The notes below the pieces were generated by a model. The model was not told the DNA's origin. It did no database searches and saw only the letters and a list, made by a program, of their open reading frames with translations. 64,000 nt of DNA from JBLWXV01 sp048267245 (GTDB lineage: Bacteria > Bdellovibrionota > Bacteriovoracia > Bacteriovoracales > Bacteriovoracaceae): positions 2,108,001 to 2,172,000 of the forward strand of contig JBLWXV010000001.1 of NCBI GenBank assembly GCA_048267245.1, in the 5' to 3' direction. Made by a program: the position numbers and the translations under genes. Positions 57,597-64,000 of the stretch are shown here, piece by piece. Position 1 is the stretch's first letter. The number at the start of each line of letters is the position of its first letter.

Positions 57597-58376
57597 ATGA
57601 CAAAAATGATGAGTATTTTCCTGGTTCTAGGCTTATTGCCTGCGCTTGCTAGCGCTCAATTTAAGGACTGGAGCGAAGTTGCGAAGCAATTTAAAAATGC
57701 GGGTGGCCCCTCAAAGGCGTTGGCCCAAGTGAAGTGCTTTTATGATAAGCACCAAAATACTCAATTTAGTGCACCAAGACCCACGGATGATCGCTTTAAT
57801 TCTCGCTGTTACTCGCACCAAACACTTGGGCTTGGCAGTGATCGCTACTTCGCTGTCATTGACTACAATAAGTCGGGCTTTTCAAGACGATTCTTCTTAG
57901 TTGATAGAGAGAGCGCAAGTGTAGAATCCATTGCCGTCGCTCATGGTCGCTATAAAGCTGGCTATATCAATATCTTCAATGGGCCACTTAAAAATACACT
58001 TAAAAACGCGCGCTACTTTAGCAATGAAATCGATTCAAACGCCTCATCAACTGGCTTTTTTATCGCCGCCCAACAGTACTCTGGCAATTGGGGCAAGTCC
58101 CTAGTGCTGCATGGACTTGAAGAGGGAATCAACCACAATGCGTGCGAGCGCGCTATTGTCGTCCACGGAAGTGACTATGTTTCACTCTCAAGTGCTAAGG
58201 CGATGTCTAGTGGTTGCCCGATGATTGCGCACACGATGATTGATCGCGTACGTGAAACCCTAGGTGGTGAAAAGGTGAGTGAGGATGACATCTCTCTGGT
58301 TAAGAGCGGAGGACTTGTCTATATCTATGGACCTCGCGAAGCTTCGCTCTCAGACAATTACTGCGAAGGGCTCTAA
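57597..58376 (+). CDS. Secreted L,D-transpeptidase-like protein, YkuD_2 type (paralogue 1)
   Basis: 259 residues from ATG 57597; the longer open frame from 57453 has no signal and no ribosome site. Signal peptide about 1-20 (…LASAQ). Catalytic region: VLHGLEEG and VVHGSDYV provide His residues, and Cys207 lies in SSGCPMIA, the S-x-G-C motif of YkuD folds. Such enzymes form 3-3 crosslinks in, or attach ligands to, peptidoglycan. In Bdellovibrio, L,D-transpeptidases modify the prey wall during bdelloplast formation; the same use is inferred here. Duplicated with the next gene. Confidence 0.85.
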   Translation: MTKMMSIFLVLGLLPALASAQFKDWSEVAKQFKNAGGPSKALAQVKCFYDKHQNTQFSAPRPTDDRFNSRCYSHQTLGLGSDRYFAVIDYNKSGFSRRFFLVDRESASVESIAVAHGRYKAGYINIFNGPLKNTLKNARYFSNEIDSNASSTGFFIAAQQYSGNWGKSLVLHGLEEGINHNACERAIVVHGSDYVSLSSAKAMSSGCPMIAHTMIDRVRETLGGEKVSEDDISLVKSGGLVYIYGPREASLSDNYCEGL

Positions 58377-58433
58377 ATAATCCCTAATTTTCCCGTATAA
58401 ACGCCTCAAGTTTTCGGCCTGTATACTAGGTCT

Positions 58434-59198
58434 ATGCTTAAAAAAATTATTTTGTCACTCGCTCTAACCAGTCCTCTAATTGCTCAGTCACAGTACCTAA
58501 GTTGGGATAAGCTCGCGCAAAATCTCAAAGGGGCCGGAGGAGATCCAAAGTCACTCTCCCATGTGCAATGCTTTTTTGAAAAATATGAAAACGAGAGTTT
58601 CCCTGTTAAGGCCCCAGACAACTCAGCATTTAATACTCGCTGCTACTCTAAGCCTGAGATTCAACTAGGCGCCAAGAGAACTTTTGCGATCATAGACTAC
58701 ACAAAACCAAGTAACGTGCGTCGTATGTTTCTTATCGATAGAAAAACTGGTGGCATTTCCACAATGGCCGCGGCCCATGGTCGATTCGACGCCGGTTTTC
58801 TCAATCGCACCCTCTCTCACAATGAAAATAGTGTGAAGTGGGCAAAGTACTTTAGTAATCAACCTGGCTCTAATGCTCCTTCTTCAGGATTTTTCTTTGC
58901 CGGACAAGATTACGAAGGGAAATTTGGGCGCTCACTAGCACTTCATGGAATTGAGCCAGGAGTGAATGACTATGCTTGTGAGCGAGCTGTAGTTATTCAC
59001 AAGCACATGCTCGTCTCTAAGAATAATGCCTACGTCATGTCGAGTGGCTGCCCCATGATCTCTAAGAGCTATCTTGATGATGTCGTCTATATTCTAAGAG
59101 GAAAAACTGGGCCCAACTTGGCGTTAAATAGCGCTGGTGGTTTGGTCTTTATCTATGGGCCCAGAGAACGCGCTTGGCAAGCGGGTAGTTGTCTCTAA
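58434..59198 (+). CDS. Secreted L,D-transpeptidase-like protein, YkuD_2 type (paralogue 2)
   Basis: 254 residues, signal peptide about 1-19 (…LIAQS). The same order as paralogue 1: AGGDPKSLSHVQCFFEKY, FNTRCYS, FAIIDYTKPS, RRMFLIDRKTGG, AHGRFDAGF, ALHGIEPGVNDYACERAVVIH and the catalytic Cys206 in MSSGCPMIS. About half the residues look identical, indicating tandem duplication. Only 57 bp separate the genes, and no terminator lies between them, so they may be cotranscribed. A hairpin follows it. Confidence 0.85.
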   Translation: MLKKIILSLALTSPLIAQSQYLSWDKLAQNLKGAGGDPKSLSHVQCFFEKYENESFPVKAPDNSAFNTRCYSKPEIQLGAKRTFAIIDYTKPSNVRRMFLIDRKTGGISTMAAAHGRFDAGFLNRTLSHNENSVKWAKYFSNQPGSNAPSSGFFFAGQDYEGKFGRSLALHGIEPGVNDYACERAVVIHKHMLVSKNNAYVMSSGCPMISKSYLDDVVYILRGKTGPNLALNSAGGLVFIYGPRERAWQAGSCL

Positions 59199-59212
59199 TA
59201 TAAGTTATTGCC

Positions 59213-59237
59213 CGCATTCTCGGCCAATCTGAATGCG
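59213..59237 (+). terminator. Weak terminator-like hairpin
   Basis: 7-bp stem CGCATTC / GAATGCG with an 11-nt loop after the second transpeptidase gene. There is no T-run beyond CTAATTT, so this is tentative. Confidence 0.35.
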
Positions 59238-59375
59238 CTAATTTAATGTAATTCTCAGTACTTATAATGCTTATTTGCTTCTCATTTAGGGCGACTCTAC
59301 AATAGTTAATTAAATCAACTAAATCTGTCGATAGATAGCTGTATTTGCAGCCTTTAATTAATAAAGAGACGTCAC

Positions 59376-59876
59376 TTGCTTAAATATCTATTCATAACTC
59401 TCACTCTCTTTGCATCCATCCCACACTCGTGGGCTAAAGAATGGAGCTGTAGTGCCTTCTCACAAGAAGAGGGTGGCCCAAAGCAATCTATTGCTCAAGA
59501 TAGCTTAGAAATTCGGCCAACTGGCATCACCTTCAGCTATCCCAATGCAAATAATATCTTCTCACTTAAGTATTCAAGTAATTCATTTACTGCGAGTTAT
59601 AAGAATAAGGCGCAAAGAGGATCAAACTCGGTTGAGTTTATTCTCGATTGTCAGACAAAACATCAAAACTGCAAGAGCGTCAGAGTCTCCCATGACCGCG
59701 GACGAGTAAGTTCACGCGAATTACTCTCCGAAGTGACTTCAAGTGGTCGCCTTTTTCGCGATGGCCCCACTAATAAGTTGAGCACAGTTATTCGCGAGAA
59801 CTTTCTCTTCATCACGTTTGATAATCTCATTGTCAAGGCCAAGAAAGCTTCGGTTGTAATCGAGTGTGTAAAATGA
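59376..59876 (+). CDS. Small secreted protein of unknown function
   Basis: 166 residues from a TTG, with a signal peptide (about 1-20, …HSWA). The mature part is beta-rich with four Cys (WSCSAF, LDCQTK, NCKSV, IECVK). No recognised family. Its stop overlaps the ATG of the cytochrome gene (ATGA), so they are translationally coupled. TTG start and a weak ribosome site leave the exact start uncertain. Confidence 0.7.
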   Translation: MLKYLFITLTLFASIPHSWAKEWSCSAFSQEEGGPKQSIAQDSLEIRPTGITFSYPNANNIFSLKYSSNSFTASYKNKAQRGSNSVEFILDCQTKHQNCKSVRVSHDRGRVSSRELLSEVTSSGRLFRDGPTNKLSTVIRENFLFITFDNLIVKAKKASVVIECVK

Positions 59877-61843
59877 AAGTACAATACGCGTTCATATTGT
59901 TCGCTCTCGCGTTGCCAAAGCTCTCACAGGCCGGAGCAATGGGACTCTCAAGTCTTAAGAAAAAAAACGACACAAAAGTAGAACCGGATTCAAGACCAGA
60001 AATTACTGATAAGTACGTTGATGTGATGAATGCTGATTCACACCCGCTTGGAGTTAAGGCCGACTGTAGCGCCCAGGAAGTGAGTGCACAGGAGCTTGAA
60101 GATATCGCTAAAAACGCCGACTCTGCTATCGATTTTCTAAAAAAGATCCCACAGGATTCCTTTCAAAATTTTACTTTAGTCACTAACAGTAAGAGTGCTC
60201 AGCGCTGTGAAGGCGAGGGCAAAGTGAATCCAATGTGGCCTAGGGTTTTGCGCTCTTCGGCAGATGGTAAGATGACTTTTTCCTATACTTGTAATCCAGA
60301 GAGTTGTGCCTATAACAAAGTCGAAGTGATTTACTATGATGACAATGGAAAACAACTCAATACGATGAGTCTCGATTTTAATCAAAAAGATAAGAGTAAG
60401 AAAGTTCATCACAATGACCAGAGTTGCTTAAATTGTCACGGCAGTGACCCCAGTGATCCAAGTTCCTTTAAGCATATCTGGCCTCAGTACTTTCAATGGG
60501 CCGGATGTGAAGGCTCAGACACCATCAATATGTATGGCTCAAACGACGACTCTATGAACCCAGAAGATTTTAGAGATCCAGGTAGTGGCGGGCCTGAGTA
60601 TCGCCAGAGCTGTGATAGTGAAAAGATTCAAGCTGCAAATAAAACTGAAGCAGAAAACTTTAAAGCCTTTAAAGAGATGCATCTTGGGGAAGGTGAGAAT
60701 AATAACCCTTGTTACGCCCTCTTACCCTGGGCCAAGCCAACTGGAGAAGAGGGTGGGCAGTACGACCCAGAAAAGCATGCGAACTACCCCTACTTTTCTA
60801 AACGAAATGACATTGCCAACGATGGCAATGAAGATGGCTTTGAAAATCTCTATTTAAGGCCAAATCAGCGCTTTACTCAGACCTATGCTCGAATCAACGC
60901 TGCCAGAATTGCTGGAAAAATTGAGAAAACTAGAAATTATGAGCGAATCAAATTCTTTCTAGGACTCGAGGCTGCAGGATGTCTTGAAAAAAGTGATGAA
61001 GACAAAATCAATGAATTGATTCCTTCTTTAAACTTCAAGTTTAGAGAAAGAAATATTGGTGGCAACGGGACGAAACCTTATCAAACGACACCACTTCTCT
61101 ATGATTACGCCCTAGCAAGCGGACTTTCTGATGCCGATTGGACGCTGGAATACCAAGGAAAGGACCCAACTTACAATGCGGCCATACCAAGAACCTCGCT
61201 ACGTCATCAACCAGGTGGCGGCGCCGGCAGTGATACTTCAATAGCTGAAGTGGCCAGTGCAAAAATCGTTGAATCCCTGGCCTTAGAATACCCACAGATT
61301 GCGAACGAATCCGAGCACGCCATGACAACTGGAGCCGCCGACGCCTTTGGCCCTCAATGGGCATGCCTCGACAAGGTCGGCGCTACTGTAAAAATGGGCC
61401 ATCAAGGTCCTAAGAGACCACTATGTACCTCAATTCGAGCAGAATTAGAGGAATATTTAAAAACAGCAATAAATGATCCCTGCGGCGCCAGCGAAGCCCT
61501 GACTGTGAGTGAGAAATCCGAAGACCTTGTTGATTCGGCCTTTAGTATTGAGCGAAAATTTGACGAAAACTCTGCCAAAAGAGGAAAGAAATTGGTTCAA
61601 AACCGCTGCATGAAATGCCATAGCGCAAGCGGTGAGGAATTCTATATGGCCCCCGATAGCTTCTATTTCTTCTCTAGTGACTCCGATAGTCCCGAGGCCA
61701 AGGATGAAGCGCTGGCCAAAATGAAGTCGAGTCTTAAGAATTACGAAGCGGCTTTGAGATCAGGTCGCATGCCAGCTGATGGACCAAGACTCACAGATCA
61801 AGATATCGACGATGTACTCATGTATATCGATAGCAACCAATAG
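59873..61843 (+). CDS. Secreted diheme c-type cytochrome-like protein
   Basis: About 656 residues from ATG 59873, with a signal peptide (1-20, …LSQA). Two haem-binding CxxCH motifs: CLNCH near residue 195 and CMKCH near 585, so haem would be added in the periplasm. The C-terminus resembles a class-I cytochrome c domain (KRGKKLVQNRCMKCH…RMPADGPRLTDQDIDDVLMYI), in which the Met in GRMPADG may be the distal ligand. The large middle part is unknown. Start chosen for the 4-bp overlap with the upstream gene. It could be an electron carrier or a peroxidase-type enzyme. Confidence 0.85.
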   Translation: MKVQYAFILFALALPKLSQAGAMGLSSLKKKNDTKVEPDSRPEITDKYVDVMNADSHPLGVKADCSAQEVSAQELEDIAKNADSAIDFLKKIPQDSFQNFTLVTNSKSAQRCEGEGKVNPMWPRVLRSSADGKMTFSYTCNPESCAYNKVEVIYYDDNGKQLNTMSLDFNQKDKSKKVHHNDQSCLNCHGSDPSDPSSFKHIWPQYFQWAGCEGSDTINMYGSNDDSMNPEDFRDPGSGGPEYRQSCDSEKIQAANKTEAENFKAFKEMHLGEGENNNPCYALLPWAKPTGEEGGQYDPEKHANYPYFSKRNDIANDGNEDGFENLYLRPNQRFTQTYARINAARIAGKIEKTRNYERIKFFLGLEAAGCLEKSDEDKINELIPSLNFKFRERNIGGNGTKPYQTTPLLYDYALASGLSDADWTLEYQGKDPTYNAAIPRTSLRHQPGGGAGSDTSIAEVASAKIVESLALEYPQIANESEHAMTTGAADAFGPQWACLDKVGATVKMGHQGPKRPLCTSIRAELEEYLKTAINDPCGASEALTVSEKSEDLVDSAFSIERKFDENSAKRGKKLVQNRCMKCHSASGEEFYMAPDSFYFFSSDSDSPEAKDEALAKMKSSLKNYEAALRSGRMPADGPRLTDQDIDDVLMYIDSNQ

Positions 61844-61853
61844 CGGTCAATAG

Positions 61854-62243
61854 ATGCAGTCGTTATTGGCCATCATTACCTTATTCCTTCAAGATGCGAC
61901 TGCCGCACCGGCGATGGCAAGCTCTCAATGTGAGCTCAAGGCAAAAGTCGTTAGTATTCAAGAGCGAACTCACACATATTCGCCAGAATCCTGGCGCAAA
62001 AGCTGGGGTCTTTCAAAGTCGATAATTTACTTCGATATTACCCTCGATATAAGTCAGGTATTAGGCGGGGAAAACTGTAAGATTGAGACCTTTAAATCTA
62101 CCAAGTTTCAGCTCAAAAACGATGAAGATAAGTCCCGCATAATTCCTAAAAAATGTATTCAAGCAAAGACTCAGTTTTCGGGAGATGAATTTAAGATAGG
62201 TCAGTGGCTGTGGGATATACGAGACTGTGGCGAGAATTCGTAA
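61854..62243 (+). CDS. Small exported protein of unknown function
   Basis: 129 residues with an N-terminal signal-like segment (MQSLLAIITLFLQDATAAPAMA) and a mature part with four Cys (SQCEL, NCKIE, KKCIQ, RDCGE). No recognised domain. Ten bp after the cytochrome gene, so probably the last gene of the three-gene unit. A terminator follows. Confidence 0.65.
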   Translation: MQSLLAIITLFLQDATAAPAMASSQCELKAKVVSIQERTHTYSPESWRKSWGLSKSIIYFDITLDISQVLGGENCKIETFKSTKFQLKNDEDKSRIIPKKCIQAKTQFSGDEFKIGQWLWDIRDCGENS

Positions 62244-62254
62244 CAAATTGAATG

Positions 62255-62313
62255 TAGGGGGCTTCCCCTATGGCCTTACCCCACATAACTAAGATTATAT
62301 GGGGTAATATTTT
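62255..62313. terminator. Tandem hairpins, probable bidirectional terminator
   Basis: A short AGGGG/CCCCT hairpin (about 62255-62269) is followed by TTACCCCA / TGGGGTAA (62276-62283, 62300-62307), extended inward by ATAA/TTAT past a mismatch, and TATTTT. It ends the cytochrome unit and may also serve the opposing pirin operon. Confidence 0.65.
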
Positions 62314-62460
62314 GGACTCACCCAACTAACTAATGCTCTCTTTTGCTTAGTTTTAAGCCAGACTTGAATCTATTAATGGATTTGAAAATTACTTACAAGT
62401 CCACTCTTCTCGTTTCATTTATCGCGCTACTTTTTCGCATACTCGATAATTGAAATAATT

Positions 62461-63321
62461 CTACCCATTCTCAGGCAGCGGAATCCACTCAGTCTCATTA
62501 ATCACATTGCCAAATTCATTCTTCACCCAGCGCGCCTTAGCTTCTTCGATGAGATCTTTATTTGAAGCTACTAAATTCCACCAAATAAAGCGTTTTTCAG
62601 GGAAAACTTCACCACCAAGAATCATGACTTCGGCTTCTGTTGTGGCCGTGTAGCTCATGGTTTCGCCGGCTTCATAGACGTCCATTTCTGCGGAGAGTTT
62701 GCTGGGATTTTCGCTGGTTTTAATCGAACCTCTCGCGCAGTAGATAGCCCCTTGCTGACCCTCTGGCACAGTAAACTCGAGCTTTTGCCCCTTTCTGAGT
62801 TTTGAATGGAGATAGAAGAGTTTTGAATAAACTGGAACGGGGGATTTCGCGCCGAGGGCCTCACCGGCAATGAGGCGAAATTGACACTCTCCAGAGACAA
62901 TATTGGGAAGTTCCTTTTCTTTAATATGATAGAAATTGGGTTCAGTTTGTTCGTGCTCAACGGGCAGGGCAATCCACACCTGAATGGCCTCAAGGGTTTT
63001 ATCATCTGTTTTTTGAGAGCGCTCGCTATGGACAATCCCCTTACCTGCTGTCATCCAATTTACTTCACCGGGGCGAATTGGCTGTTCATTGCCAAGGCTA
63101 TCTCGGTGCATGATCTCACCGCTAAAAAGATAGGTGATGGTGGCAAGACCAATATGAGGATGAGCGCGCACTTGAAGCTCATCTCCGCGCTTCATCGCAA
63201 CTGGGCCCATGTGATCCCAAAAGATGAAGGGGCCCACCATTTTTTGGCCCATTTGTGGCAGTGTTCTCCTTACCACAAAGCCAGAGCCTAGATCCTTTTC
63301 CTTGCCAGATAGTCGCTTCAT
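62461..63321 (-). CDS. Pirin-family protein
   Basis: 286-residue bicupin. HPHIGLATITYLFSGEIMHRDSLG gives two of the metal-binding His and the following His; VNWMTAGKGIVHSERS completes the site with His and Glu. Pirins act as iron proteins, some with quercetinase activity. Second gene of an operon with the GNAT gene, 10 bp apart. Substrate unknown. Confidence 0.95.
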   Translation of the reverse strand: MKRLSGKEKDLGSGFVVRRTLPQMGQKMVGPFIFWDHMGPVAMKRGDELQVRAHPHIGLATITYLFSGEIMHRDSLGNEQPIRPGEVNWMTAGKGIVHSERSQKTDDKTLEAIQVWIALPVEHEQTEPNFYHIKEKELPNIVSGECQFRLIAGEALGAKSPVPVYSKLFYLHSKLRKGQKLEFTVPEGQQGAIYCARGSIKTSENPSKLSAEMDVYEAGETMSYTATTEAEVMILGGEVFPEKRFIWWNLVASNKDLIEEAKARWVKNEFGNVINETEWIPLPENG

Positions 63322-63331
63322 TTAACCTCTA

Positions 63332-63892
63332 TTATTTCACTCGCATTCCCATGCGAATTTCATCGATATATTGCCCTTCAAGGGTCTTATAGGATTCTTT
63401 AATCAGACCTTCCTCTTCAAAGCCAAGGCTTCGGTAGAGAAAGTAGGCACCTGGATTGGTGCTAAAAACACTTAGGACAATCTTTTCAAGCTCGGGGCGC
63501 ACCCTCACCCATTCAATGAAGGCCATGACGAGCTGTCTGCCCACTCCTTGATCACGATACTCAGCGCGCACAGACATGCCAAATTCGATCTTGTGCCGCT
63601 CTTTGATCTTAGCTCCACCATGGCCATCGAGCATGCCCACAAAGCGCGGGCCATGGTAGGCAACCAAAATAACGGAGTTCTTCTCTTTAGAGAGTCCGTT
63701 AATCCAAGCTTCAGTGGTCTTTTCAGTCATGGAGAATTCTTCGGGATAGCGAAGAACGGTGTCGTCGTTGTCGACAATGCGCTTGACGTGCTTAAAGAGC
63801 GCGCCAGCATCTGAGGGATCGGCCAGGCGAATGAGAATCTCCTCACCCGTTTTTAACTGACCTTGTGCTTCGAATTGCGTCGCTACTTCCAT
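63332..63892 (-). CDS. GNAT-family N-acetyltransferase
   Basis: 186 residues of the GNAT fold. RAEYRDQGVGRQLVMAFIEWV is the acetyl-CoA-binding motif A (R-x-x-G-x-G). The C-terminal NPGAYFLYRSLGFEEEGLIKESYK is motif B. Cytoplasmic; the acceptor cannot be identified. Transcribed with the pirin gene. Confidence 0.92.
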   Translation of the reverse strand: MEVATQFEAQGQLKTGEEILIRLADPSDAGALFKHVKRIVDNDDTVLRYPEEFSMTEKTTEAWINGLSKEKNSVILVAYHGPRFVGMLDGHGGAKIKERHKIEFGMSVRAEYRDQGVGRQLVMAFIEWVRVRPELEKIVLSVFSTNPGAYFLYRSLGFEEEGLIKESYKTLEGQYIDEIRMGMRVK

Positions 63893-63905
63893 AGCGATTA
63901 TTGTA

Positions 63906-63927
63906 GCGGGCCACGACCATGGCCCGC
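63906..63927. terminator. Hairpin between the right-edge gene and the GNAT gene
   Basis: GCGGGCCA / TGGCCCGC (8-bp arms) with a 6-nt loop. The minus-strand tail TACAATAAT has few T, so termination of the partial gene to the right is tentative. Confidence 0.45.
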
Positions 63928-63939
63928 AAGGAAAACTTC

Positions 63940-64000
63940 TTACTCGGCCCTATTTGCGTCTGCCTCTGCGTCCCAGATACAATCTGTCACAGTTTCGTAG
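63940..64000 (-). CDS. C-terminal end of a gene cut by the right edge
   Basis: Last 19 codons of a minus-strand frame, ending …AEADANRAE then TAA. It is open to the edge; the acidic tail and the hairpin after it suggest a real gene. No family can be named from so little. Confidence 0.4.
   Translation of the reverse strand, partial: YETVTDCIWDAEADANRAE

Noticed and set aside
1..64000. CRISPR array, insertion sequence or toxin-antitoxin pair
   Set aside because: No regularly spaced direct repeats, transposase genes or small paired toxin genes were seen.

Overview
The window looks like a chromosomal segment of a Gram-negative bacterium, most probably a predatory member of the Bdellovibrionota (Bacteriovorax / Halobacteriovorax-like). 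This placement is inferred from gene content and style: many secreted serine proteases, paired YkuD-type L,D-transpeptidases, numerous signal-peptide and lipobox proteins of unknown function, a complete DAP/lysine pathway, and moderate G+C (judged by eye, not computed). There are no insertion sequences, prophages or CRISPR arrays. Almost everything is tightly packed host-type genes.

Layout. 1-3.9 kb: fatty acid beta-oxidation genes (thiolase 3' end, FadB/J-type protein) and an FtsX/LolC-like permease. 3.9-12.5 kb: tex, a FAD oxidoreductase, a minus-strand operon of three exported proteins (beta-barrel-like protein, large lipoprotein, Kazal-domain lipoprotein) and a Ppx/GppA-like lipoprotein. 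12.5-17.2 kb: tRNA with CAU anticodon, tilS, ftsH-folP and a VOC protein. 17.4-22.6 kb: three secreted serine proteases (one trypsin-like, two subtilisin-like) around a D-2-hydroxyacid dehydrogenase. 22.6-25 kb: a TPMT-like methyltransferase, lysA and a small secreted protein.

25-37.1 kb is the most unusual region: two divergent, translationally coupled operons facing a 150 bp intergenic region. On the minus strand lie a formyltransferase, an alpha/beta-hydrolase + AMP-ligase fusion, a UbiA-type membrane transferase and a rifampin-phosphotransferase-type dikinase. On the plus strand lie a lipid kinase, a thioester-reductase-like SDR, a protein with a cyanobacterial-type acyl-ACP reductase domain, and a BtaA/DUF3419-like aminocarboxypropyl transferase. 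Together they look like an undescribed pathway for an unusual lipid.

37.1-46.2 kb: mgtE, a tandem pair of secreted arylsulfotransferase-like beta-propeller proteins, nrdBA (class Ia ribonucleotide reductase of the eukaryote-like type, with two NrdR boxes far upstream) and a secreted protein with three internal repeats. 46.4-55.6 kb: an orphan receiver domain, a tyrosine recombinase, then the lysine operon lysC-dapB-dapA-dapD-lysA2-aspartoacylase-like, headed by a clear lysine riboswitch and diverging from asd. 55.6-64 kb: a secreted unknown protein, a DnaQ-like exonuclease, two L,D-transpeptidase paralogues, a diheme c-type cytochrome between two small secreted proteins, and a GNAT-pirin operon. 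The aspartate-family genes (asd, lysC, dapA, dapB, dapD and two lysA-like genes) act together in meso-DAP and lysine synthesis. The proteases, transpeptidases and exported lipoproteins fit an organism that attacks and remodels other cells, but that role is inference.
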